A stretch of DNA of 64,000 bases from Ectopseudomonas mendocina (GCF_008041835.1 NZ_VRYE01000062.1:29369-93368); one strand, 5' to 3'; counted from the first letter of the stretch, positions 27,870 through 37,260 are shown. Translations and numbers: made by a program. Notes: generated by a model not told the origin, from the sequence alone.

Positions 27870-28722
27870 AGCGCCGCAAACATTCCAGCAGGCAATCCAG
27901 CGCCGGCTGACGCTGCGCCCGCCGCACCAGGGCGACCAGTTCGCGATGGAAGGCCAGCGCGCCCAGCTCGATCACCCGCAGGCGCGTGGGCCGTTGCAGC
28001 CACAGGCCCGCGCGTGGCACCAGGGCGACGCCCATGCCGTTCTCCACCAGACGCACGATGGCTTCCAGCTCATCCAGCTCCAGCGCCTCGTGCACGTTCA
28101 GCTGCTGTTCACGCAGAAAGCGGGTCACCTGGCGCCCACCGAACGAGGCGCGGTCGTAGCGCACGAAAGGTTGCTCGACCAGCAGGCGCAGCGGGTCGTC
28201 GCCCGGCACGTCCAGCGGAGCGATGAGCACGAAGGGCTCGTGCGCCAGCGGGACTTCGAGGATTTCCTTGGGCAAGGCAAACGGCGGTTTGATCAGCAGT
28301 GCCAGATCCAGCTCGCCGGCATCCAGCTGGCTGAACAGCTGCAAGGACACGCCCGGCACCAGCTTCAGTTCGACCCGCGGCGCCAGTTGCCGAAAGCGCG
28401 GCAGCGCCTCGGCCAACAGGCCGGTCTGCAAGGTGGCGATGGCGCCGACGCGCAGCTCGCCCTGCCACTGATCGGCCGCCTGCGGTAGCGCCATTTGCGC
28501 GTACAGCGCGAGCATCTGCTCGGCCAGCGGCAGGGCATGCCGGCCGGCCGCATTGAGCACGGCAGCGCGACCACTGCGGTCGAACAGGCGCACGCCGAGG
28601 TGCTGCTCCAATACGCGCATCTGCGCGCTGACGGCAGATTGGGTCAGGCCCACCTGCTGACCGGCAGCGGCGAAGGTGCCCAAACGGGCGACGGTGATGA
28701 AGGTTTTCAGTTCACGCAGCAT
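27865..28722 (-). CDS. LysR-family transcriptional regulator
   Basis: 285 aa. N-terminal winged helix (1-60; MLRELKTFITVARLGTFAAA, TQSAVSAQMRVLEQHLGVRL) followed by a LysR substrate-binding domain (about 90-285). Target unknown. It is divergent from the VOC protein at 28866 with a 143-bp gap, the usual place for LysR control, so that gene is a candidate target. Confidence 0.9.
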   Translation of the reverse strand: MLRELKTFITVARLGTFAAAGQQVGLTQSAVSAQMRVLEQHLGVRLFDRSGRAAVLNAAGRHALPLAEQMLALYAQMALPQAADQWQGELRVGAIATLQTGLLAEALPRFRQLAPRVELKLVPGVSLQLFSQLDAGELDLALLIKPPFALPKEILEVPLAHEPFVLIAPLDVPGDDPLRLLVEQPFVRYDRASFGGRQVTRFLREQQLNVHEALELDELEAIVRLVENGMGVALVPRAGLWLQRPTRLRVIELGALAFHRELVALVRRAQRQPALDCLLECLRRL

Positions 28723-28816
28723 CGGCGCCTCGAATGATCGAAATTATTTGAGCTTGCACGAAAGAATATTCGCTTTCCGACAATTTCGCTGTTGATAGGC
28801 TGGAGCAACGAACATC

Positions 28817-28841
28817 GATGGCGGGTTGTACCCGCCCTACC
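28817..28841. repeat. Short hairpin (GGCGGGT-type)
   Basis: GGCGGGTTGTACCCGCC is a perfect 7-bp hairpin with a 3-base loop; a related one (GGCGGGCTGCACCCGCC) sits at 45179-45195. Confidence 0.5.
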
Positions 28842-28865
28842 CACAACAATCAGAGGTAATCCGTG

Positions 28866-29291
28866 ATGGCCCTTGCACCCTTTCACCTGGCGATTCCCGT
28901 GTACGACCTGGCTGCCGCGCGGCATTTCTATGGCGAGGTGTTCGGCTGCGCCGAAGGCCGCAGCAGTGAGCACTGGGTGGATTTCGATTTCTTCGGCCAC
29001 CAGTTGGTGATCCACGAGGCGCCAAAGATGGCCTACCAGGAATCCGCCGTGAGCAACCCGGTGGACGGCCATGACGTGCCGGTGCCGCATTTCGGCGTGG
29101 TGCTCGCCTGGGACGATTGGGAGGCGCTGGCCGAGCGCCTGCGCAGCCGCCAGACGACGTTCGTCATCGAACCCTATGTGCGCTTCAAGGGCCAGGTCGG
29201 TGAGCAGGCCACCCTGTTCCTTCTCGACCCCTGCGGCAATGCCCTGGAGTTCAAGGCGTTCAAGGACATCGGCCAGCTGTTCGCCAAGTAA
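28866..29291 (+). CDS. VOC-fold (glyoxalase/bleomycin-resistance family) protein
   Basis: 141 aa, cytoplasmic. It has two beta-alpha-beta-beta-beta halves with likely metal ligands His in APFHLAIPV, His in [10 protein letters not shown] and Glu in GNALEFKAF. The last third ([15 protein letters not shown]) is typical of small dioxygenase-like VOC proteins. Substrate unknown. Start taken at ATG 28866 rather than the GTG one codon earlier. Divergent from a LysR gene. Confidence 0.85.
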   Translation: MALAPFHLAIPVYDLAAARHFYGEVFGCAEGRSSEHWVDFDFFGHQLVIHEAPKMAYQESAVSNPVDGHDVPVPHFGVVLAWDDWEALAERLRSRQTTFVIEPYVRFKGQVGEQATLFLLDPCGNALEFKAFKDIGQLFAK

Positions 29292-29324
29292 GCGCACGCT
29301 GCCCGGGTAGCGAGCAAGCGCCGC

Positions 29325-32207
29325 TCAATCCAGCGGATTGTCGATCTGCGCGCGCAGCAGCTCGGCGAAGGCGCTTGCCTCCACCGGGCGGCTGATCAGG
29401 AAGCCCTGGATCTCGTCGCAGTTCTGGCTCTTGAGGAAATCCATCTGCGCCTGGGTTTCCACGCCCTCGGCCACCACTTTCAGCTCCAGGCTGTGAGCCA
29501 TGGCGATGATCGCGCGGGTGATTGCGGCATCCTCGCCACCGGGTGACAGGTCGCGGATGAAGGTCTGGTCGATCTTCACGTAATGCACCGGGAAGCGCTT
29601 GAGGTAACTGAGCGAGGAATAGCCGGTGCCAAAGTCGTCGATGGCCAGCTTGACCCCCAGTTCGCGCAGCTGGCGGAAGGTGACGATGACGCTGTCGACG
29701 TTGTCCAGCAGCTGGCTTTCGGTCAGCTCCAGTTCCAGATATTGCGGCGCCAGGCCGGTCTCTTCGAGCACCTGACGCACCAGGCTGGTGAGGTTGCCCT
29801 GGCGCAGCTGATGCACCGAGATGTTCACCGACACACGGATTTTCGCCAGCCCCTGACGCTGCCATTCACACGCCTGCTGGCAGGCCTGACGCAGCACGAA
29901 CTCGCCAATCGGTGCGATCAGCCCGGTTTCCTCGGCCAGACCGATGAACTCGCTCGGCGGCACCATGCCCTGTTGCGGATGGCGCCAGCGCACCAGCGCC
30001 TCGGCAGCATTGAGCTGGTCGTCGGCGAGGTTCAGTTTGGGCTGGTAGAACACCTCCAGCTGGCCTTCGTCGATGGCCTTGCGCAGCTGGTTCTCCAGTT
30101 GCAGGCGCTCCAGGGTGCAGGCCTGCAGGTTGTCGGTGAAGAACTGGAAGGTGTTGCCACCCAGGTGCTTGGCATGTTGCACGGCCATGTTGGCCTGGCT
30201 GATCAGTGCGCTGATCTCGCGGGCGTAGTCCGGCAGCAGACTGATGCCCAGCGAGGCACTGATCACCAGCTCGTGGCCACCGACGGTCATCGGCACGCGC
30301 AGCTTGGTCAGCAGCCGACTGGCCACCCGCGCCAGGCTGGAAAGGCTGCCATAGGCATCGAGGATGATGGCAAATTCATCAGCCGACAGCCGCGCGATGC
30401 AGTCGGCCTCGGGTACGGTCTGGGTCAGGCGGCGGCTTATCTGGCGCAGCAACTGGTCCGCCACCTCATGCCCGAGGCTGTCGTTGAGCAGCTTGAAGCG
30501 ATCCAGATCGATGTGCACCAACGCGATGCTGCGGCCACTCTGCCGTGCGCGCTGGCTGGCTTCATGCAGACGCTCCTTGAACAGGCTGCGGTTGGCCAGC
30601 CCGGTGAGGTCGTCGTAGTGCGAGAGGTAGCGCAGGCGCTCCTCGGCCTCGCGCCGCGCCGTCAGGTCGGCGAAGAAACCGACGATATGACTGGGTCGAC
30701 CGCTGGTATCGCGCACCAGATTGAGCTGCAACCATTGCGGATAGAGCTCACCGCTCTTGCGCGTCTCGATCAATTCGCCCTGCCAGGTGCCGCTGCTGTC
30801 CAGCTCCTGGCTGATCAACTGATACTGCCTGCGCATCTCACCACTGCTGAAAAGGCTGGTCACCCTGCGCCCGACCACTTCCTCGCTGCTATAGCCGGTC
30901 ACCGCGCTGAAGGCGCGGTTGACCGCCAGCACGCGGTAGTCGGGGTCGAGAATGAAGATGCCTTCGCTGGCGGCCTCGAATACGGTCGCGGCCAGACGTT
31001 GCTGCTGCTCCTGCTGGCGCCGCGCGCTGACGTCACGTCGCGTGCCGAGCATGCGCCGGACACGACCGGCGGCATCACGCTCGACCGCACGGCCACGGTC
31101 TTCGACCCAGACCCAGTGGCCATCGACATGGCGCACGCGGTACTCGATCTGATAATCCTCGCTGCGCCCCTTGAGGTGCTGAACCAGCGCCCGACGCAGT
31201 CGTGGCAGGTCGTCCGGGTGCAGACGCGGGGTGAGGTCGCGCAGCATCACCCGCACCTGCTCCGGCTCCAGACCGAACAGCTCGCGCAGGTGTGAATGAT
31301 GCACCTGATCGCTTTCCAGATCCCAGTCCCACAGCCCCAGCTCACTGGCCTCCAGCGCCAGGGCCAGGCGCTCCTGGCTCTTGCCCAGGGCATGAGTCGC
31401 CTCGTCCAGCTCCAGGGTACGCTCGGCCACGCGCATTTCCAGCGCACCATGGGCACCGCGCAGCTCACGTTCGGCACGACGGCGTTGCTCAACCTCGCGC
31501 GCCAGCTCTTCGTTGAGCCCTTCGGCGCGCTGCTTGGCATGCTCCAGATTGCTGATCAGCGCCAGGTTATGGAACCGTTGCAGCAAGCTGCGCTGTACCA
31601 GGCGATTGACCTGCCAGGCCACGATCAGCAGGGCAAGAAACAGGATCAGCCCAAGCAGTCCCCAACCGCGTTGCAGGCTGTTGTCGGCCAGCAGCAGATA
31701 GGCCACCGAAGGCAGCAGGCAGGGCAAGGCGAAGCTGAGAAAGGCTGGCAGGCTGACGGCATAGGCGACGCTGGCCGAAAGAATCGCCGCGGCGATCAGG
31801 CCATAGACCAGTGCCTGCTGATAGAACACATCGGCCGGCACCAGGACGATCACGGCGAAGGCGAGGGTCAGGCCGGAGGCCCCCGCGCCGAACAGGAAGA
31901 TGTTTCGCCAGTAGGGTTCGGCCTGGCGGCTCGGCAGCGCCGCGTTGAAGGCGTTCACCTGGGTCAGACGCAGCAGCACCAGCAACACCACCCAGCCCAA
32001 CCATGCTGCGAGCATGAGGGCACTCTGCTGACTCCACAGCAACAGGCTGCAGGCCAGGCCAACCAGCAGCATAAGCAGGGTGGGCAGGCGCGAGCCCAGA
32101 AACAGCAAGCGGGTGCGCTCGACGGCAATATCCGTGGCGAACTGACGTTCAGCCTGCTGCGGGTCCAGCGTCACCTCTTGAACTTCGGCGCTAGTCGTGG
32201 CGGTCAT
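29325..32207 (-). CDS. Membrane PAS-GGDEF-EAL cyclic di-GMP phosphodiesterase
   Basis: 960 aa. Six predicted membrane helices (about 35-210), a coiled coil (about 220-275), two PAS domains (about 275-400 and 410-525), a GGDEF domain (530-690) and an EAL domain (705-950). The GGDEF active site is replaced by SADEF, so cyclase activity is unlikely; it may bind GTP as an activator. The EAL site looks complete (AEALVRW, NISVHQ, ELTES, IDDFGTGYSSL, KIDQTF, VAEGVET), so it should degrade cyclic di-GMP. It stands alone, convergent with the VOC gene. Confidence 0.92.
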   Translation of the reverse strand: MTATTSAEVQEVTLDPQQAERQFATDIAVERTRLLFLGSRLPTLLMLLVGLACSLLLWSQQSALMLAAWLGWVVLLVLLRLTQVNAFNAALPSRQAEPYWRNIFLFGAGASGLTLAFAVIVLVPADVFYQQALVYGLIAAAILSASVAYAVSLPAFLSFALPCLLPSVAYLLLADNSLQRGWGLLGLILFLALLIVAWQVNRLVQRSLLQRFHNLALISNLEHAKQRAEGLNEELAREVEQRRRAERELRGAHGALEMRVAERTLELDEATHALGKSQERLALALEASELGLWDWDLESDQVHHSHLRELFGLEPEQVRVMLRDLTPRLHPDDLPRLRRALVQHLKGRSEDYQIEYRVRHVDGHWVWVEDRGRAVERDAAGRVRRMLGTRRDVSARRQQEQQQRLAATVFEAASEGIFILDPDYRVLAVNRAFSAVTGYSSEEVVGRRVTSLFSSGEMRRQYQLISQELDSSGTWQGELIETRKSGELYPQWLQLNLVRDTSGRPSHIVGFFADLTARREAEERLRYLSHYDDLTGLANRSLFKERLHEASQRARQSGRSIALVHIDLDRFKLLNDSLGHEVADQLLRQISRRLTQTVPEADCIARLSADEFAIILDAYGSLSSLARVASRLLTKLRVPMTVGGHELVISASLGISLLPDYAREISALISQANMAVQHAKHLGGNTFQFFTDNLQACTLERLQLENQLRKAIDEGQLEVFYQPKLNLADDQLNAAEALVRWRHPQQGMVPPSEFIGLAEETGLIAPIGEFVLRQACQQACEWQRQGLAKIRVSVNISVHQLRQGNLTSLVRQVLEETGLAPQYLELELTESQLLDNVDSVIVTFRQLRELGVKLAIDDFGTGYSSLSYLKRFPVHYVKIDQTFIRDLSPGGEDAAITRAIIAMAHSLELKVVAEGVETQAQMDFLKSQNCDEIQGFLISRPVEASAFAELLRAQIDNPLD

Positions 32208-32484
32208 AGGCGATTTTCTTGTAATGGTTGCCTGAGGGGCTGCGGTGTTTTTTCAGCTGCCTCAGCCCTGACGTCGCGGGAGAATACCCGAGACAGACGC
32301 TCTGCCCAACAATGATGTGGCGCATTTCACAACCTGAAGCCGAACTTCTGCCAGGCCACGCCATGTCACGACGACCCCAGGCCGCCTGACCACGCCCACC
32401 TGCGCGCTGACCTGCCAGTCGTCGGTAGCATCGGACGCGTTTCTCCACGCTCGGACAACGGTTTGCCCTCCCCTGTCCGGGCAC

Positions 32485-32632
32485 CTAGCAGGCCGTTGAA
32501 AAACGTAGGCGAGGCAGCCAATGCAAGGCAAAAATAGGCGAAAAAGCGGAGTTTACGAGCTGTAAATGAGCATTTTGAGCCTGTTTTTAACGCAGCAGTG
32601 GCAACGCAGATAGTTTTTCAACAGCCTGCTAG
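32485..32632. mobile_element. MITE-like element B (148 bp) abutting uvrD
   Basis: Terminal inverted repeats CTAGCAGGCCGTTGAAAAAC (32485-32504) and its near-perfect mate (32613-32632; 19 of 20). CTAG lies at both ends. No coding capacity. Positions 32544-32574 are identical to the reverse complement of 15900-15930, and similarity extends on both sides (GGCAAAAATAGG on one side, TTTTTAACG-AGCA on the other). The right end lies 9 bp before the uvrD start codon. I see nothing clear in 32208-32484. Confidence 0.85.
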
Positions 32633-32641
32633 AATGCCGCG

Positions 32642-34825
32642 ATGCAAAACGACCTCGACCACAGACTCACCACCCTCAATCCCGCCCAGCACCATGCGGT
32701 CACCACGCCGCCGGGTCATCAGTTGGTGTTGGCCGGTGCCGGCTCGGGCAAGACCCGCGTGCTGGTGCACCGTATCGCCTTCCTGATCCAGCGCCTGGAC
32801 GTGTCGCCACACAGCATCCTGTCGGTGACCTTCACCAACAAGGCCGCCGCCGAGATGCGCCACCGCATCGAAGACGTGCTCGGCCATGCCCCGGCGGGCA
32901 TGTGGGTCGGCACCTTCCATGGCCTGGCGCACCGTCTGCTGCGCGCGCACTGGCAGGAAGCCAAGCTGGCCGAGAACTTCCAGATTCTCGACTCCGACGA
33001 TCAGCAGCGCCTGATCAAGCGGGTAATCCGCGACCTCGGCCTGGATGAACAGCGCTGGCCAGCCAAGCAGGCGCAGTGGTTCATCAACGGGCAGAAAGAC
33101 GAGGGCATTCGTCCGCAAGGCATCCAGGCCAGCGGCGACCTGTTCCTGGCCACCATGCGCGGCATCTACGAAGCCTACGAGGCGGCCTGCGCGCGCACCG
33201 GCGTCATCGACTTCGCCGAACTGCTGCTGCGCGCCCTCGACCTGTGGCGCGACAACCCTGGCCTGCTGGAGCACTACCAGCGCCGCTTCCGCCATATCCT
33301 GGTCGACGAGTTCCAGGACACCAACGCCGTGCAGTACGCCTGGCTGCGCATGCTCGCCAAGGGCGGCGAGAGCCTGATGGTGGTGGGCGACGACGACCAG
33401 TCGATCTACGGCTGGCGCGGCGCGAAGATCGAGAACATCCAGCAGTTCGACCAGGACTTCGCCGATGCCGAGATCATTCGCCTGGAGCAAAACTACCGCT
33501 CCACCGCCAATATCCTCAATGCCGCCAACGCGCTGATCGCCAACAACCAGGGTCGCCTCGGCAAGGAGCTGCGTACCGACGTCGGTGATGGCGAGCCGCT
33601 AGCCCTGTACGCCGCCTTCAACGAGCACGACGAAGCGCGCTACGTGGTCGAGACGATCGAGGACGCCCTGCGCAAGGACGGCCTCAAGCGCAGCGAGATC
33701 GCCATTCTCTATCGCTCCAACGCCCAGTCGCGCGTGCTGGAAGAGGCGCTGCTGCGCGAGAAGATCCCCTACCGCATCTACGGTGGTCAGCGCTTCTTCG
33801 AGCGTGCCGAAATCAAGAACGCCATGGCCTATCTGCGCCTGCTCGACGCACGAGACAACGATCCGGCGCTAGAAAGAATCATCAACGTGCCTGCACGTGG
33901 TATCGGCGAAAAAACGGTAGAAAACATTCGCCAATTTGCGCGTGAGCATGAGCTACCAATGTGGGCGGCTATTCGCCGAATGCTCGCAACAAAAACATTG
34001 TCCGGTAAGGCCGCCGGGGCGCTGACCGCATTCATCGATTTGATAAATAACCTCGACGAGAAAGTCGCTGCCATGCCGCTGCACCAGATGACCCAGGTGG
34101 TCATCGAGAAAAGCGGCCTGCTCGCCTATCACGAAGCGGAAAAGGGCGAGAAGGGCCAGGCCCGGGTAGAGAACCTCGAGGAACTGGTCAGCGCCGCGCG
34201 CGCCTTCGAGAATGACGAAGACGACGAGCTGACCCCGCTGCAGGCCTTCCTCACCCACGCCTCGCTGGAGGCCGGCGACACTCAGGCCGCCGAGAACGAA
34301 GACAGCATTCAATTGATGACCCTGCACAGCGCCAAGGGCCTGGAATTCCCCCTGGTATTCCTGGTTGGGATGGAGGAGGGTCTGTTCCCGCACAAGATGA
34401 GCCTGGAAGAACCGGGCCGATTGGAAGAAGAACGCCGCCTGGCCTATGTCGGCATTACCCGTGCCATGCAGAAGCTGGTGATCAGCTACGCCGAAACCCG
34501 GCGTCTCTACGGTAGCGAGACCTACAACAAGGTGTCGCGCTTCGTCCGCGAAATCCCCGCACCGCTGATTCAGGAAGTGCGCCTGAGCAACAGCGTCAGC
34601 CGCCCGGTGAGCACCAGCTCGATGGGTGGCGGCAGCCTGTTCGCCGGCAGCGCCGTACCGCAGACGCCCTTCAGTCTGGGCCAACGCGTACACCACAGCC
34701 TGTTCGGCGAGGGCACCATCCTCAATTTCGAGGGTGCTGGCGCCCAGGCGCGGGTCCAAGTGAATTTCGAAAACGAAGGCAGTAAGTGGCTGATGCTGGC
34801 ATACGCCAAGCTCGAAGCCTGTTAG
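32642..34825 (+). CDS. uvrD: DNA helicase II UvrD
   Basis: 3'-5' superfamily-1 helicase for mismatch and nucleotide-excision repair, 727 aa. Motif Q plus Walker A LVLAGAGSGKTRVLVHRI, motif Ia TFTNKAAAEMR, Walker B LVDEFQDTN, motif III VVGDDDQSIYGWRG, motif IV LEQNYRST, motif V TLHSAKGLEF and motif VI AYVGITRAMQ. The C-terminal Tudor-like region (QRVHHSLFGEGTILNFEG) is normal for the family. No good ribosome site precedes the ATG. Codons between about 33866 and 34060 (2B subdomain) are unusually A/T-rich. Confidence 0.96.
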   Translation: MQNDLDHRLTTLNPAQHHAVTTPPGHQLVLAGAGSGKTRVLVHRIAFLIQRLDVSPHSILSVTFTNKAAAEMRHRIEDVLGHAPAGMWVGTFHGLAHRLLRAHWQEAKLAENFQILDSDDQQRLIKRVIRDLGLDEQRWPAKQAQWFINGQKDEGIRPQGIQASGDLFLATMRGIYEAYEAACARTGVIDFAELLLRALDLWRDNPGLLEHYQRRFRHILVDEFQDTNAVQYAWLRMLAKGGESLMVVGDDDQSIYGWRGAKIENIQQFDQDFADAEIIRLEQNYRSTANILNAANALIANNQGRLGKELRTDVGDGEPLALYAAFNEHDEARYVVETIEDALRKDGLKRSEIAILYRSNAQSRVLEEALLREKIPYRIYGGQRFFERAEIKNAMAYLRLLDARDNDPALERIINVPARGIGEKTVENIRQFAREHELPMWAAIRRMLATKTLSGKAAGALTAFIDLINNLDEKVAAMPLHQMTQVVIEKSGLLAYHEAEKGEKGQARVENLEELVSAARAFENDEDDELTPLQAFLTHASLEAGDTQAAENEDSIQLMTLHSAKGLEFPLVFLVGMEEGLFPHKMSLEEPGRLEEERRLAYVGITRAMQKLVISYAETRRLYGSETYNKVSRFVREIPAPLIQEVRLSNSVSRPVSTSSMGGGSLFAGSAVPQTPFSLGQRVHHSLFGEGTILNFEGAGAQARVQVNFENEGSKWLMLAYAKLEAC

Positions 34826-34848
34826 TACACCGTACCTGGAGATAATCG

Positions 34849-35943
34849 ATGAATCGCCGCAATCTGTTCGGCACCGCTCTGGCGCTGATCGCCGCAATCG
34901 GCCTGGTTGGCTGCAAGGACGACAAGGCTGCCAGCGAGCAAGCCGCTGCCAAGCCGGCAGAAATCATCCACTGGAAGATGGTCACGTCCTGGCCAAAGAA
35001 CTTCCCTGGTCTGGGCACCTCTGCCGAGCGCCTGGCCGAGCGCATCAACGCCATGAGCGCCGGGCGCCTGACCGTCAAGGTCTACGCCGCTGGTGAGCTG
35101 GTGCCGGCACTGGAAGTGTTCGATGCCGTCTCGCGCGGCACCGCCGAGATGGGCCACGGCACGCCGTACTACTGGAAAGGCAAAGTCCCGGCTGCGCAGT
35201 TCTTCAGCAGCGTGCCGTTCGGTCTTTCGACTCTGGAAATGAACGCCTGGCTCAGCCACGGCGGTGGCCAGGCGCTGTGGGACGAAACCTACGCACCGTT
35301 CGGCGTGAAGCCGCTGTCGGCGGGCAACACCACCATGCAAATGGGCGGCTGGTTCAATAAGGAAATCAACAGCCTGGACGACATCAAAGGCCTGAAGATC
35401 CGCATGCCGGGCCTCGGCGGCGAAGTCTGGAGCCGTCTGGGTGCGATCACCGTCAACCTGCCGGGCGGCGAGATTTTCACCTCCCTGCAGACCGGTGCCA
35501 TCGATGCCACCGACTGGGTCGGCCCCTATAACGACCTGGCCTTCGGCCTGCACAAGGCGGCCAAGTACAACTACTTCCCGGGCTGGCAGGAGCCGCAGGC
35601 GGTGGTCGAGGCCATGGTCAACCAGAAGGCCTTCGACGCACTGCCGACCGACCTGCAAGCCATCGTCGTCGAAGCCGCGCGTGCCGCGACCCTGGACATG
35701 ATGGACGACTACGTGTTCAACAACGCCAAGGCGCTGCAAAGCCTGAAGAGCGAAGGCGTGCAGTTCAAGCGTCTGCCGGATGAGGTACTGCAGGCCATGC
35801 GTGAGCAGTCCAACCTGGTGCTCGAAGCTCTGGCCGCCGAGAACGACCTCAACGGTCGCATCTGGGCCTCGCAGAAGGCCTTCCTCGAAGAGGCCAGCGC
35901 CATGCAGGCGCTGACCGAGAAAGAGCTGTACAACTGGCGTTGA
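34849..35943 (+). CDS. TRAP-type (DctP family) substrate-binding lipoprotein 1
   Basis: 364 aa with a lipoprotein signal ending GLVGC (Cys about 22) and Lys-Asp after the Cys. It is therefore membrane-anchored, unlike the usual soluble DctP. The DctP fold shows WKMVTSWPKNFPG, YAAGELVPALEVFDAVSRG, the conserved Arg in IRMPGLGGEVW and the GAIDATDWVGPYND segment. Those features fit TRAP receptors for 2-oxo acids or other carboxylates. No DctQ or DctM membrane genes are adjacent. It is followed by a close tandem paralogue at 36178. Confidence 0.88.
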   Translation: MNRRNLFGTALALIAAIGLVGCKDDKAASEQAAAKPAEIIHWKMVTSWPKNFPGLGTSAERLAERINAMSAGRLTVKVYAAGELVPALEVFDAVSRGTAEMGHGTPYYWKGKVPAAQFFSSVPFGLSTLEMNAWLSHGGGQALWDETYAPFGVKPLSAGNTTMQMGGWFNKEINSLDDIKGLKIRMPGLGGEVWSRLGAITVNLPGGEIFTSLQTGAIDATDWVGPYNDLAFGLHKAAKYNYFPGWQEPQAVVEAMVNQKAFDALPTDLQAIVVEAARAATLDMMDDYVFNNAKALQSLKSEGVQFKRLPDEVLQAMREQSNLVLEALAAENDLNGRIWASQKAFLEEASAMQALTEKELYNWR

Positions 35944-35990
35944 TTCAACAAGAGAGTCCCTTCAGGCCAGGCTCCCAACGCATTATTGTG

Positions 35991-36105
35991 TGTGGGAGCC
36001 CCGCCTCGGGGCGAAGCTTATACCGCCCGCCATCGGCGCAATGATAGCCAAGAGCGCACCCGGCATTGTTTCGAGCCCGGGTTCGCGGCGAGGCGCCGCT
36101 CCTAC
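35991..36105. repeat. REP pair between the two TRAP receptor genes
   Basis: TGTGGGAGCCCCGCCTCGGG (from 35991) and an opposite-facing unit (36080-36105, GCGGCGAGGCGCCGCTCCTA) form a Pseudomonas REP doublet. Same family as at 37287, 47682, 57509 and 63852. Confidence 0.85.
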
Positions 36106-36177
36106 AGACTCGGCGCGTAGCTTGACTAACAGATATCGACCACCAAGAGCCCCGTTCTTCCTCAGGGATGACTGCCC

Positions 36178-37260
36178 ATGCGTCTTCGCTCTCTGCTCCT
36201 CCTGCCCCTGCTCGCCTTCGGCCTGATCGGCTGCAAGGACGATTCCGCGCCAACCGAGCAGGCTGCAGCCCCCGCCCAGACCTTCCACTGGAAGATGGTC
36301 ACCACCTGGCCGAAGAATGCACCCGGCACCGGCACCGCAGCCGAACGCCTGGCCGAGCGCGTCAACGCCATGAGCGCCGGGCGCCTGACCATCAAGGTCT
36401 ATGCCGCTGGCGAGTTGGTGCCGGCACTGGAGGTGTTCGACGCGGTGTCGCGCGGTACGGCCGAACTCGGCCACGGCACGCCCTATTACTGGAAGGGCAA
36501 GGTACCGGCCGCGCAGTTCTTCGGTGCGGTGCCCTTCGGCCTGTCCACTCTGGAAATGAACGCCTGGCTGAACAAAGGCGGCGGCCAGGCACTGTGGGAT
36601 GAAGCCTACGCGCCGTTCGGCCTCAAGCCGCTGACCGCAGGCAACAGCACCATGCAGATGGGCGGCTGGTTCAACAAGGAAATCAACAGCCTGGCCGACA
36701 TCAAAGGCCTGAAGATCCGTATGCCGGGCCTCGGCGGCGAAGTCTGGAGCCGCCTGGGTGCGACCACCGTGGTGATGCCGGGTGGCGAAATCTTCACCGC
36801 CCTGCAGACCGGCGCCATCGACGCCACCGACTGGGTCAGCCCCTACAACGACCTGGCCTTCGGCCTGCAGAAGGCCGCCAAGTATTACTACTACCCGGGC
36901 TGGCAGGAGCCGCAGTCGGTGCTCGAGCTGCTGATCAATCAGAAGGCATTCGATGCGCTGCCGGCCGACCTGCAGGCCATCGTCACCGAAGCGGCGCGCG
37001 CGGCGACCCAGGACATGATGGACGACTACGTCTACCACAACGCCCTGGCGCTGGACGAGCTGAAGAAGAGCGGCACGCTGCTCAAGCGCTTTCCCGACGA
37101 AGTGCTGCAGGCCATGCAACGCGAGACCGAACAAGTGCTCGGTGAGCTGGCAGCGCAGAGCGAGCTCAACGGCCGCATCTGGGCCTCGATGCAAGCCTTC
37201 CAGGCGCTGGCCACCTCGATGCAGGCGCTGTCGGAAAAAGAGCTGTACGACTGGCGCTGA
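36178..37260 (+). CDS. TRAP-type (DctP family) substrate-binding lipoprotein 2
   Basis: 360 aa, tandem paralogue of the previous gene, with long identical blocks (WKMVTTWPKNAPG, YAAGELVPALEVFDAVSRGT, MGGWFNKEINSL, KIRMPGLGGEVWSRLGA, GAIDATDWVSPYNDLAFGL). A lipoprotein signal ends GLIGC. The C-terminus ends EKELYDWR, matching EKELYNWR of copy 1. Changes near the ligand region (VVMPGGEIFTA versus VNLPGGEIFTS) could alter specificity. No cognate TRAP permease is adjacent. Confidence 0.88.
   Translation: MRLRSLLLLPLLAFGLIGCKDDSAPTEQAAAPAQTFHWKMVTTWPKNAPGTGTAAERLAERVNAMSAGRLTIKVYAAGELVPALEVFDAVSRGTAELGHGTPYYWKGKVPAAQFFGAVPFGLSTLEMNAWLNKGGGQALWDEAYAPFGLKPLTAGNSTMQMGGWFNKEINSLADIKGLKIRMPGLGGEVWSRLGATTVVMPGGEIFTALQTGAIDATDWVSPYNDLAFGLQKAAKYYYYPGWQEPQSVLELLINQKAFDALPADLQAIVTEAARAATQDMMDDYVYHNALALDELKKSGTLLKRFPDEVLQAMQRETEQVLGELAAQSELNGRIWASMQAFQALATSMQALSEKELYDWR

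Noticed and set aside
34849..37260. Assembly duplication of one TRAP receptor gene
   Set aside because: The two copies differ throughout in sequence, length and signal peptide, so they are true paralogues.
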